Shown here: positions 1-10,474 of the stretch, piece by piece | Position numbering within the stretch: position 1 is the first letter of the stretch | Layout of the letters: every line of letters starts with the position of its first letter | Assembly: GCA_022494885.1 (NCBI GenBank) | Contig: JAGVSM010000186.1 | Coordinates: forward strand, 124,001 to 188,000 | DNA: 64,000 nucleotides | Reading direction: 5' to 3' | Source: Micrasema longulum | Lineage: Eukaryota > Arthropoda > Insecta > Trichoptera > Brachycentridae | Program-made: the position numbers and the translations under genes | Notes under the pieces: model-generated | What the model was told of the DNA's origin: nothing | Seen by the model: only the letters and a program-made list of their open reading frames with translations | The model's database searches: none

Positions 1-174
1 GCTCTGCGGCTTGGGCGGCTCCGCTTCCGCCTTGCTCTCCTTCTTCTCCCCATTGTCCTTGGGCTCGTCCTTGGGCTCGTCCTTGTCGGCCTTGGCGCCG
101 GCCTTGTCGTCCTCCGGCGCCGCCTTCTTGGGCGGTCCCTTGCCCGTGCCCTTCTTGCCTCCTCCTGTGGACAT
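1..174 (-). CDS. N-terminal 58 codons of an unidentified Lys/Glu/Pro-rich protein (partial)
   Basis: Reading the minus strand from the ATG at 174-172, the frame stays open for 58 codons to the window edge, starting MSTGGGKKGTGKGPPKKAAP and continuing with repeated Asp-Glu-Pro-Lys and Lys-Asp-Glu-Pro stretches. Third positions are almost all G or C (AAG, GCC, GGC, GAC), unlike the AT-rich surroundings, which supports real coding use. No in-frame upstream ATG was seen and the context before the ATG (gtgacc) is acceptable. The segment is hydrophilic, low in complexity, has no signal peptide or membrane segment, and looks like a disordered charged N-terminus in front of a domain outside the window. 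I do not recognise the family. The repeated GAC-GAG-CCC-AAG codons could expand or contract by slippage. Confidence 0.7.
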   Translation of the reverse strand, partial: MSTGGGKKGTGKGPPKKAAPEDDKAGAKADKDEPKDEPKDNGEKKESKAEAEPPKPQS

Positions 175-1030
175 GGTCACTCATCGACGGGTCCCGCGGA
201 GAGCCGGGGGCGCAGTCTCGTCATGCCGCCGGGGCTACCTCGTCCCGCGCGCGCCCTCGGGAGTCCCCATTCCCCCGACACTCAGCCGGCCCGAAACGAC
301 CTATCTCACCGTCTTCTACACTAAGACCGCACTAATATTTCGGACGAAGGATTAAATTGTATTTTTAGTATTCGTGTTTGGATAGTTCAACTCTATACCC
401 GGTCCGACAAAGGTTACAAACAATACGCGAAAATTGTGTTCTTTACGGTATTGTAGAAAAATATGTTTACGATATCAAAAAGTATGAAAATAAGCTCGGC
501 GACTTCGAGGTCAATTATTTCAAAAACTCGCGATCGACTCGTTCAACTTTTTATAAACTGAACCGGAGGGTGACCTAACAGTTCCATCAGCTCGCGTCGA
601 CTGGTAAATAATCTTCCCAGCTGTGATCAGTCGCGACAGTAAGGGGAGAAGTCAGTGTGGAAGCGTGGAGAAGTCGGCCGTGCTCGGCTAACGGGCGCGG
701 TGTCGAGCAGCGGGATGGCGACTGGCTCGGCCGGAGTCTCTCCTCCTCCTTCTAAAGCCGCCCCCGGTGCGCAAGTCCGCCCTACTCGGCGCCGCCCACA
801 GACTTTCTCGGAATATTTATTTATCCACTCGGTTTCCTTCTCCCGAATTTGACAGTTGACAAATAGCGTGGTTTTAAAACTGTCATCAATGCGTGCCGAG
901 ACGAGGAAACTCGGACTCGGATGCCTTTCTGGGAAACTACAATCTAAATGCTAATAATTGGGGACGTCAACTTCCGGCCGTCAAACTGCTCCCGAATACC
1001 GGAAAGCGTATTTTCCTAACTGAAAGAGTT
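175..1030. promoter_or_regulatory. CpG-rich 5' flank and likely promoter region of the minus-strand gene
   Basis: CpG dinucleotides and GC content are high at 175-290 and again at 640-860, separated by AT-richer sequence. The first block is best read as 5' UTR of the minus-strand gene. The second block carries TCAGT initiator-like sites on the plus strand (627-631, 652-656), and a minus-strand TCAGT lies at 561-557; none has a clear TATA box or downstream element at the right spacing. A 46-codon plus-strand frame from the ATG at 715 (MATGSAGVSPPPSK...) ends at a stop near 850 and may be chance. Transcription start and direction are inferred, not shown. Confidence 0.45.
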
Positions 1031-1974
1031 ACGTGCTTTAAAAATCACGGTTGGTAAATAAAATTTTTAATATTTCTCTGTTGATTTCATAATACTAATT
1101 AGACTGGCCGTTGATTACTTTGGTATAAAATACAGTGAGTTTTTAATTATTACCTTAATCAACTTATTTGAATAATTATTGTATTAAAACATATTTTATT
1201 TAACCTTCTTTCTGCCCTCTTAGTATTTAATTTCTGAATTAATTTATAGATGTATCTGTTACTTTGCGTCTTGATCATTCATCACATGATGATAAAATCA
1301 CAATTAATGCCGTGAGGAACTTCAGCCCTACGGGAAATTGGAGCATCAAATTGTACGGCAAAATTTACTGAAAATGTAAGAAAAAATTATAAAAAATATT
1401 TAAATAAAAACGGACTACTTTGAATGACGTCACTGGTTCATATGAATCAACCCATGATATGAGAGCCATGAGAGATTTCCGGTTCGCATGCCATGGACGG
1501 ACCGATGGGAAGTACCGAATGAGAATAAGCGTAAAGAAACACTGACGTCATACGCAGAGTTATTTCAGAAATACAAAACTTTAAAAAATCGTAGCGCTGA
1601 TAACTAAACATTGTTTGGCTTAGTTTAATAGTATATTAACAAATAAAAAACAAAAAAAACCACTTGGCTTCTCATCATCAAATTATTATTAAACAATGCA
1701 AAATTTCCATAACAATTTGCTTGACAAAATAAAAATTATCGATGTCAGTACAAAATTCAAACTAAAGGTAAAAATATTTGTTTATCAACCTCCTTAATTT
1801 AAATAATATTTAAATTTTTTATTTTAAAATTAAGGAAATACGTTTTTATGTTTTTTTTTCAATATCTTTTTCTACAGTACTTAAAGTTCTTTTGTTTGAA
1901 GTAACTTGAAAACCTTATTTTATAATTTTCTTTACCTTTAACTTCTTTAACACCTATAACTACTTATGTTATAG
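1031..1974. other. AT-rich non-coding stretch
   Basis: No coding pattern, RT motif or repeat shared with the rest of the window was recognised. A slightly GC-richer patch at 1430-1560 has no open frame of note. Confidence 0.5.
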
Positions 1975-2095
1975 TATGTATGTGGGTGAATGTGTATGTG
2001 CGTGTGAGTGAGTTTGCGTGTGCGTGTATATGTGTGGATATTTATACATGCGTGCGCACGCATGCGCATTTGCATGCATATGTATATGCACTTAT
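1975..2095. repeat. TG-rich alternating purine-pyrimidine tract
   Basis: Imperfect (TG)n/(TA)n with a self-complementary core around 2048-2090 (runs such as gcgtgcgcacgcatgcgc). Strict purine-pyrimidine alternation is the sequence type that can adopt Z-DNA, and the palindromic core could extrude a cruciform. It may be part of a LINE 3' tail, since the AT-rich stretch after it (2160-2310) ends in aataaaaaaaatg. Confidence 0.6.
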
Positions 2096-2639
2096 TATTG
2101 AAAAATGTTTTATATACTTTCATTTATTTTTTGAAATATATGTGTATTTTGTACTTAAATGATTAATATTGTAATCCCACAGCCAGCACAAGAGGTTGCT
2201 TCTTTTTTGGTGTGGTATTCCGTTTCGTTTTTTGTTTTTGTACTTTTGCTTTATTATGTATTTCTTTTTGTTAACATGTTGTAACTTTTTATTAAAAGAA
2301 ATAAAAAAAATGCACTACGTTTTTTAAATTTTTAAACATTAAATGCACCGAGGGGAGAATTAACATAGCAAAGTTAACCGAATATACTCATAATGTAGCG
2401 TAAATGTTGAAGTTCAGAGGAGGGTCATAGAACTACAGTAATGGGCGCTGTAGGTCGGAAACTGCATATTTTGCCTTCATTAGCTTTTTGCGTTCTTGAA
2501 GAAAATGGTTAATCGATTCATTTACGGAAAATAATGCAAACGAAGAGGATTAGCAGATTTTCAACAAAAAAATACTTTGCAGAGAAATTAGTGGGATTAA
2601 ATATTTAGTGTATTCAAATATAAGGGATTTATAAATTTA

Positions 2640-3570
2640 AAAAATATTTTTTTTGTTTTTATTTACAATATACAGTATACAAAGAGTATACAAAAAGTAA
2701 AAGATAATAACATAGCAATGAAATACATATTAACAGTAAAAATAGTAAACAAAACAATCCCACAAAGGCATGGCCTGTTCGTGGGTATACAAGAAATGTT
2801 AATGAAGTTTTGCTCCTATAATAAATAGGCAGGTATAATATTATTGTGTAATATAAGAAAGAGAAAAAAAAATATTCTGTAAAAGATTATAAGGTACTTT
2901 TTTATTTTATAGGGAAATAAAAAAAATAAAAAAATAAATTTAAAAAAAAACATAAAAATATTCTTTATTATTAAAGGACAACAAAATATATTATAGAAAA
3001 AAAAGTAAACATCTTTAGTTTGAATCCAGAAGTGTGCGTGTTTTTTAAAAGAAAAAAAATTTTGAGAGTTTGGGATCAATGAAATATTATCAGTAAAAAA
3101 AGAATTAAATGTCTCTGTGCTTGCCTCGTTTTAGAATGTGGATTTCTAACACACAATTCCTTCTTTGACTTGATCTATTTGAATTACTTTAAATAAATTT
3201 TGGTTCTTAAATATATATTTTAAACATTAAAAACAATATATTTGCCTTATATCTAAAAGTTTAGTTTCTTGGAACAATTGGAAAGAGGGAAAAGTGCGAT
3301 TCTTGTGAAGCATTATTTTCAAGATAAATTTTGGAACAGTTTCTAATGGTTTAATATGGTTGTTAAAAGCTCCTCCCCATTCAATTATTCCATAGGAAAG
3401 CGATGACGGTACAAGTGCATAATTTACCATTTCAATAGTATTTAAGTGGGCGTAAATACTCAATCGTTTTATGCACCTTTCAGACTTTATTTTTTCGCAG
3501 TTATTACATATGTCAAGATTACAATATTTCAAATATAAGTTCAACTGAGGTACGCACATATAAAATTATG
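2640..3570 (-). mobile_element. 5'-truncated LINE, RT C-terminus plus 3' UTR (family L1a)
   Basis: The minus frame 3559-3227 reads as the end of a non-LTR reverse transcriptase: it contains NYALVPSSLSYGIIEWGG, then LETVPKFILKIMLHKNRTFP and a terminal LLDI, matching the thumb/C-terminal region of Jockey-type elements. From about 3190 down to 2640 the sequence is a near copy, in opposite orientation, of 25450-25990 (shared blocks include the reverse complement of aggccatgcctttgtggga), so this is the 3' UTR of one family. The copy lacks the RT palm and is dead. Confidence 0.75.
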
Positions 3571-3756
3571 ATTTAAATTGTGTTTTTGAAGGTATGTAGG
3601 TTTACTTTACGTTCTTGTAAAACTGATGTTTTTTTTTTTTTAATTTTGAAATACGGCACACATGAACGCATTTTTATGTATGCTCTTATAATAACTGTGT
3701 GCATATATTTCATTTATACGTTGTTTAACACATACTTACATATTTCTTAAGCTTCT

Positions 3757-4755
3757 GTTTGAATTTCAAATTCGTTTGAAAGTGTTTGTGATCTTGGTGT
3801 GATTCTAGATAAAAAACTTACGTATGAAAACCACATAAAAAATATAGTGAACCGGGCATACAGAAACTTAGATTTTGTTATCTGCACTTACCAAGTTTTT
3901 AATGATATTGGTAGTATCAAATTGATTTATTTCGCTTACGTTTGCAGTCTACTTGAATATGCTTCCTCTGTGTGGTCTCCTCAGTATTCCATACACAAGA
4001 TAAGGCTTGAAAATATTCAGAAAACATTTTTGAGACATCATAATTGGAGATCCAGATTTACGGACCTTAACTATAAAACTTTTTGTCATAAACATAATAT
4101 ACTTAGTCTTAAGGATCGTCGTTTGGTATTAGATATGGGGATTTTACATGACATTCTTAATGGACGTCTTGATAGTCCTGTTCTGGTTTCTGAGTTGGCC
4201 CTTAATGTACCTGGCTACACTCACACGAATCAATCTCTTTTCCACGTACCTACAGTTCGCACCAACTATGCACAGAACTCTTCTCTGATTCGCTTGGCGC
4301 GTAATCATAATGGATTTTGCAATAACATAGACAAATTTAACTGCAGTAAACTCTCTTTTAAACAAGAATTAAAAAACTATTTTATGAAAAAAATTATGTT
4401 TCTTCATAAAAAAAATGTATTTTTACATTATAAATTTAATATGTTTCTATTCACTCATATTAATCACACACTCACCCTGTCCATATACCCACCCTCACAC
4501 CCATATATACTCACACACATATTCACATACCTACCAAAACCACACTCCACTCACTTACACACGCTTCCTCACAAAAAAAACTCGCTCACATGCACTTCTA
4601 TGAATTAATATCTAACTGAACTGGATTTTTATAATTGTATTTATGTGGAAAACTGATTTGGCATTATTTTATGTTTTTTTTTATATTGTTGTGTATATTT
4701 TTTTGTATTGCTGTTGTTTTTGTGAATAAACAAAATGAAATAAAATAAAATAAAT
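3757..4755 (+). mobile_element. 5'-truncated Jockey-type LINE with RT C-terminus and CA-rich 3' UTR
   Basis: An open frame from about 3757 to 4608 begins CDLGVILDKKLTYENHI, the conserved block after the RT palm, and continues with LLEYASSVWSPQY and IQKTFLRH, all characteristic of non-LTR RT C-termini. The frame is uninterrupted for over 270 codons, so the copy is fairly young, but the endonuclease and RT active sites are missing. The 3' UTR is rich in CACAC and CTCAC words and ends in aataaacaaaatgaaataaaa, an A-rich tail. The 5' truncation is what incomplete target-primed reverse transcription leaves. Confidence 0.85.
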
Positions 4756-5339
4756 TTCTATATTTTTTTATTCATAAATGTTATTTCGATTACGATTTTT
4801 TTTCTGCCTTACATAAATTTGAATTTTGAGACTTCGCATTTTTTTCCAAATGGGAGTCTGATTTGAACCATTTCTCTGGTATCATGTTCATGTTGGCTTT
4901 GATATTTTTTTAGGTTTTCTAGAATTGATACTATTATTCACAAATATCACTGTGTTATAAAACATAATTTGCTTATGCTATATGTTAGTACTTTTAATTC
5001 ATTTAACATTTAATTAATACCCGTGCATCGACTTTTTAAAAAATAATTCTCATGGCTTTGTTTTGTAATATAGTTGGTTTTTTTTATTTTCCTGGTATAA
5101 TTTATTGTTGTCATTATTTCGTATTTACTGCATTTTGTGATTACCTACTGTATTGTATAGGACTCGTCGCACATTATTCATTCGATGTGTATCAGTTAAA
5201 TTTAAAAAATAAAATGCTTTTTTTTTCTTCATAATACGGTTTTGAAATTTAACATACTTAAAAAAAATAAAAACAATTTATATCATTTCGTCATTTGAAT
5301 TTTAACAAAAAGGTTTCTAACTTTTTACTAAGCTCTTTA
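4756..5339. other. AT-rich spacer
   Basis: No feature recognised; short hydrophobic frames here are what random AT-rich DNA gives. Confidence 0.5.
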
Positions 5340-5675
5340 TTGTACCATTTTTAATATAATTTACAAGTTTTAAGCAAATATATTATTTTCATACTTACGC
5401 ACCCATACAAACGCACCCTCTCCCTCTTTCATTCCCACACACACATGTATCCTCTCCCTCATTCATTCACGCATACACACATTCACATACACATGAATAC
5501 AAACGTCACACAAATAAAATTACTAAACTTCTTTTCTTATATATTATGTGTCATTATATTTACAGTGGATTTTTGTAATTGGCTTTAGTATTGTTAAGAT
5601 TTTTCTAATTATTTTGTTTATGTAATAGCTGTAAAAATCCCAAATAAAATGAAATAAATAAATAAATAAATAATA
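5340..5675 (+). mobile_element. LINE 3' UTR with (AAAT)n tail
   Basis: The CA-rich stretch (5395-5515), the tail 'aaataaaatgaaataaataa' and the overall order resemble the 3' UTR of the LINE at 3757-4755, so this looks like a more severely truncated relative. It ends in about five AAAT units. Confidence 0.55.
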
Positions 5676-6019
5676 AAAATAATATGCTGCTACAGTAGTT
5701 AATGTGTTCAATAATTGTGCTATTGATAATATTGCATGGACTAAGCTTTATTTATACAATGAAGTTAGATGATGCAATTGCGGATTAAGTCTCAGTACTA
5801 TTGAAATTAACCACTGTGGATAATAGAAGATCCCAACACGACATAATTTTACTAAATAAACTTTATTTAACTGTCCATAATTATTTCGTAGGGTACATCA
5901 TGACTTGTCAATAGACAAATATGTTGCAATTATGGATGTTATGTTACTGTAAATTTATTTTATATGTTGATTTGCCATGTATTTTTCAATTATGTTTTTG
6001 TTCTGTATAATAAAATATG

Positions 6020-6135
6020 GTGATTTTATTTTATTAACATAAACGGCAAATCTGCCTTTTACAAAAATTTATAATACTAACATACATATTTGGCTTAATT
6101 TATTTTTTTAAACAATAAGATTTATTAAAAAAAAT
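6020..6135 (-). mobile_element. LINE-like 3' end, minus orientation
   Basis: The reverse complement contains 'gtaaaaggcagatttgccgt' followed by a TAATAAAAT tail, matching the plus-strand sequence near 27750-27795 (gtaaaaggcactaagtgccg). Only the extreme 3' end is recognisable. Confidence 0.4.
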
Positions 6136-6724
6136 AACCAAAAAATTATACAGCATAATTCAGTAGAAAGTTTAAACAATTCAAGAATAAACGTAAAAAA
6201 CCAAGTTAAATAATATAATATTTTAAAGTAATATAACAAAAAATCATAAGTAGTGTTTCATACAGCTGGGAAAAGTGCTATATAAGCGCTGTACAAAAAA
6301 CTGTATATATTATGAAATGCATGAATAAATAAATATAATTACCATTCACCATCTTTGAAAAAGTTCAAACGGTTTGTTCTATAGAAATAATACCCTACAC
6401 TAAATATATCAAATACATGGGAATAACTATTGCCGAGTTCATGAAGTCTGTTTAGTACGCCATTACAAGTATACACTGTCCGTGAATTGTTGCTACAAAA
6501 CGGTGGCACCTGTCTACTCATTTTTCCAGGCACCCTGAAGTTGATAAGAGATCATAGCACAGGGCAATCCCATATTGAATTTACAATTTTGAATAAATTT
6601 AAAAGGTCTATAATTTATAGATATGTATGTTGTTAAAGTGTTTTACATGTATATTTGTCTTAACTCAACACAGAACTTTAAGTTCTAATTTCAGTACTGA
6701 CAGTTTGATGTTTGTACAGCATAT
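6136..6724. other. AT-rich spacer
   Basis: No coding or repeat assignment could be supported. Confidence 0.4.
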
Positions 6725-7710
6725 CAGGGATGGCCAACTAGATCCACTCCAGTGTCCGTACGATCCACCAATCATTTTCCTATTCGTACCCAGTGGTGCA
6801 TAGGGCACTGCATTTAAACTCCAATTGCAGAGAATCTAGATAATTTAAAATTGTTTTTATTTATTTTATTTTATTTTATTTGTGAAAAGAAAACAACAGC
6901 TAATTACAAAAAAAAATATATTTGCAAACAAACCAAAATTATAGGCCAATTATAGTTTTCTATACATTACTAAATACAATGTCATAAAAAAAAAAAAAAA
7001 AAAACGGTCATTGAAATAGCCACTTCGCATCATTCCACAAATAAAAAATAAATATAATATTACAATAATAAAAATAAAAAGTTTTTTGTTTACTCGGACT
7101 TAAAAATTCTTTCGCCGGCGGATCCATACGGAGTAATACGGAGCTATCAGTCCTCCCTTCTTTCTTATTTCAAACAAGAGAAAATAATTACATTATTAAA
7201 GTGTAAAAAAAAATTAGGTAGGTATAGGCCTTCGTGCATTTATTAAAAATAAAATAAAAATATTTAAAATTAAATATTCAAGAAATAAAATATAATATGG
7301 AGAGAAAAGAATCACTCTGTATTTAATATCTGTGCTTGTAAGGGTACTGTGATCGCCTCAACTTAGGCTGCGTTACCTATACAGTTAGTAGTTTTGCGTT
7401 TCCGGTGCCAGTTCAAGAACTATGAAATATTGATTAACACAAAACAAATGTTTTAAATTGACTCTGCCAAAATTCGAACCTTGGACCTCAAGAAATCGAA
7501 AATGTTCGTCTAGTTTATGGTTTTATTTTACATTCAGTAATGATTTTTTTAATTTTAAGTACCATGCATTCGATTGAAAAATACATTTTGTTATGCATAC
7601 ATAACGAGATAGCTTAAAAAGTCTTCATGTATCTCTAATCTTGTTATTTTTCTTTAACTTGTCGCGGTCCACAGTACTAGTCGTTTTGATTGACCAGTTG
7701 GCCACCGCTG
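6725..7710. mobile_element. Non-autonomous hAT-like DNA element
   Basis: The left end CAGGGATGGCCAACT (6725-6739) and the reverse complement of the right end, CAGCGGTGGCCAACT (7696-7710), match at 13 of 15 positions. CAG...GGCCAAC termini are typical of hAT elements. No transposase is visible in the roughly 985-bp interior, which is AT-rich and holds a SINE relic at about 7330-7530. An 8-bp target duplication is not clean: gtttgtac (6710-6717) resembles gtctgtac (7711-7718) but is offset by 7 bp from the left terminus. Confidence 0.55.
7330..7530 (-). mobile_element. SINE-A relic inside the hAT-like element
   Basis: In minus orientation it shows the B-box relic (reverse complement of attcgaaccttggacc) and the body segment corresponding to gtgccagttcaagaactatg, in the order found in the better copies at 48000-48240 and 18475-18690. 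Confidence 0.5.
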
Positions 7711-7849
7711 GTCTGTACCATGAAATTAGTATTTTTTACTGAATTCTTGTTCAAATTGTCTAAAGAAAAAACGTTTTTGGCATGACGTTTTGCTTATTCG
7801 CGCATGATTTAAAAAAATATATTTAAAAGAAAAAGATAAATACTTGAGC

Positions 7850-8015
7850 TCTTATTATTTACTCAAATATTTAAATTTTCTAAAAGTCGTAAATAACTTG
7901 TCTTGGAAAATTGGAAATCGAGTTGTGGTAGAGTGGGATTTGAACCTAAGACCTTTGGTCCGTGGGTCCACAATATTACCATGGGGCCACAACCCAGGTG
8001 GTATAGACATCCCTA
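7850..8015 (-). mobile_element. SINE-B copy (tRNA-derived)
   Basis: The reverse complement has a tRNA-like head with 'gttgtggccccatggtaata' and a B-box region (aggttcaaatccc), followed by a body ending near 'agttatttacgac'. The same unit occurs at 51020-51185, 56390-56545 (both minus) and 57895-58080 (plus). Confidence 0.65.
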
Positions 8016-8039
8016 AAATAGGTGGTACTGTCTTAATCT

Positions 8040-8590
8040 TACTTAACTTTTAGCCATTCGTCGCGCCACTTGCCCGTTAGCAGTTGCACGCTCGAAAATT
8101 GCTGATTCGTTGGATGCGTTATCCTTTGTTCACTTTGCCACAGAACCCTAAACACAATGATTGTAATTCCTACCTTATTCTGGGTTCTGGCACCTCTATT
8201 GCTGATACTTTTGTCGCGGCAGTCAGGATCTGATCCAACCTTGCCGTCAGGAAGGAGACGCACTTGACAAATTATACACACAGTAGATTAAACACTTATG
8301 GATGGCAAAATATATTTTTGCGATCGCGGTGAGAATATGAGAAATCACATGTGCACACGGTCAGTTCAGTCGTTGTTCTGGCGCCGGAACAATATAGGTA
8401 CCCACGGTGGGAAAAATGCAACATCTTAACCAGGGTCCCGTAGGTAGTAAACAAATCCGAACGCCCCATCCTAGCAAATGTGCTAGATATATAATATATT
8501 TCAATGTGTGCACATGTGGCGTAACCAGCCATTTTGAAGCATTTTCTAATAGATAATTTACGATATTTACTATAGTATAACAAACATCTC
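8040..8590. other. GC-richer segment of unknown origin
   Basis: Base composition rises sharply between two AT-rich flanks. Two adjacent minus-strand frames (8281-8039 and 8583-8296) are open but I recognise neither. The reverse complement holds ggcgccagaacaa, which resembles a tRNA primer-binding site, so a fragment of an LTR retroelement leader is one possibility; no gag, pol or LTR pair is visible to support it. Confidence 0.3.
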
Positions 8591-9339
8591 GTGTTATATA
8601 AAAAAGTTTATCACCGACAAATAGTTTTATTTTACAACATTGTAAAGATTCATGGATGTTTTATATTATTACGTATGGTAAACAATAGAGGCCTTCGCAC
8701 TGAGCCTTGGGGTAATCCGAAATTATTTTTTATTAGATTACGTGTAATTAGATATTTTGCTATATTTGAATGGCGGGTAGAAGGAGATTAGGGTGCTTGT
8801 TTACTAAGACGTCATTATAAACACAAGGTAAACACGAAATGTTGTATTTTACTGTAAACAAATTCACGATAAAGTATCATGAAGCAATTTGTATCAATTT
8901 ACTGTTTTAAGCGCAAAAGTTTATCCGCTGTAAAGTTCTATCCGATTAACAGCTCCTTATGTTCGGAATCATTATGGGAATAATTATATTCAATTTAAAT
9001 TTTCACTTCGCGTGACTACATCGTGTATGACCTACAAGGATTAGAAATGCAAAACAATCCATATGTACAAACAAGTATACAAAATATGTCAAATCGAAGT
9101 GACAGATTCAAAAAAGGAAAATAGGTATTTTTAATTTTACTAAGTTTATGTACGGTTAATGGGTATTTTTACATCAGGGAAATATAGTTGGTACGTACAA
9201 AAGGTATGTACATAATTTAAATACAAAGAATTAACACACGGGTTTAAGCAATTAAATATAAAGCAGAAAAAAACAAATTTGCCAATTTAAGAGAGAAATA
9301 TATTGAAAGTAATAAAATAATCACGGCAGTTATATGTGG
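8591..9339. other. AT-rich spacer
   Basis: Nothing assignable. A short frame near 8670 reads NNRGLRTEPWGNP, which resembles a LINE-encoded RTEPWG motif but is too short to call. Confidence 0.35.
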
Positions 9340-9660
9340 AATTAAAAAAAATAGGGATGAAAGCAGGCTGAACGCTGTGTAAGTGCGATCTCTTAAGTGA
9401 ATGTCTCATAAAACTACGTAAGATAGGAACAAATATCGAGATCCGTACATTATGTAATACTAAGGATAAGAACTATCAAAATAATCAAGAAAGGAGTACT
9501 GCGTTGGTTTTGATATGCAGAAGGAATGGTCAGCAAAAGAACGTTTAAAAAGATTTACGATGCGAATGTTGACGGACGCCGAAATTGAGGAAGACCGGGA
9601 AAGACATGGGATGATCAAACAGCTAGATGGTGTTGTCATTCAACTTTACTGTGCGCTCAA
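9340..9660 (+). mobile_element. LINE RT C-terminal relic (family R)
   Basis: A broken plus frame reads like ESRLNAV*VRSLK and then IEIRTLCNTKD, followed by a LRWF and RLKRFTMRMLTDAEIEED block. The same order is seen at 21930-22060, 22785-23090, 34600-34920 and, best preserved, 46560-47220. Stops and frameshifts make it non-functional. The LNAVE...HV.RM C-terminus is typical of RTE-like elements. Confidence 0.6.
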
Positions 9661-9779
9661 TGTCAAACTAAAATGTCATTTTTTCACTTTCGTATTTTAA
9701 CTAGTCTTCTGCAATAAAAAGTAGCTATCTGAAAACGATTTAAAATCCAGAACGATCAAAAATGGTATGGCACCATTTA

Positions 9780-10470
9780 AATCAAAACATCAAACTTCTG
9801 AGTTTAGAAAGTAAATGCTTGAGGAGAATATTAGATATGAAGTCGTTCGATTTTATAACTAACATTGAAGCCTGAGAACGGACGCAGCAACATTCTATTA
9901 CGAGCGTTCTGAGGGTGCAGCGGTGTACCTGGCTTGGACACGTGACATGGATGCCTCAAAAGAGCCTTAAGAGTCGGTTGCCTCTTCTTCACACCTACTG
10001 GCTCCCGGCGGCGGCGTCCTGGAAACCGTCTATGCGATCTTAAGATTTATTCAGTTGAACAGAGGGACGTGAGATTGACGTGGGAGGAAGCGAGAGTGCT
10101 GGCTAGCCATAGGGTCTCATAGAGGCATCTTTATATATATCACCTGCATAACACCTATTTTGCTCTACGGATGCGAATCGTGGCACTTTACTAGGACATA
10201 AAACAGCAAAATACTGAGTTGTGAGAATAAGCGTCTCAGAAAAATCTTTGGTGTGCGCAAGAGAACAGACGCAGCAAACTCCGATGACAACTGACATCAA
10301 GCGGAGGCGATACGGTTGGCTAAGCCGGCTACTGCGGATGTCTCCTGAGAGCCTTAACCACGATTGCCTACTTTACAAGGCATCAAGTTTTCGACGTCCT
10401 GGACGTCTTCTTGGACACCATATGCTCCAACTAGGGAGCGGACATGGAATGATGATGATGATGAGAGGCA
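9780..10470 (+). mobile_element. Two tandem RT C-terminal relics of one LINE
   Basis: Two related blocks, about 9805-10030 and 10205-10425, each show the sequence order for a CLRRI/RLRKIFG block, a gacgcagcaa word, a WLGH/WLSR-like block and a terminal gtcctgga proline/arginine-rich end. Between them, 10140-10195 reads ITPILLYGCESWHFTRT, the conserved LYG.E.W motif that precedes such blocks. The arrangement suggests two insertions or a local duplication. A short (ATG)n run follows at 10449-10463. Confidence 0.6.
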
Positions 10471-10474
10471 TCCT

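Noticed and set aside
3757..4608. Long plus-strand frame as a host protein
   Set aside because: DLGVILD...LLEYASSVWSP is the C-terminus of a LINE reverse transcriptase, and an A-rich tail follows.
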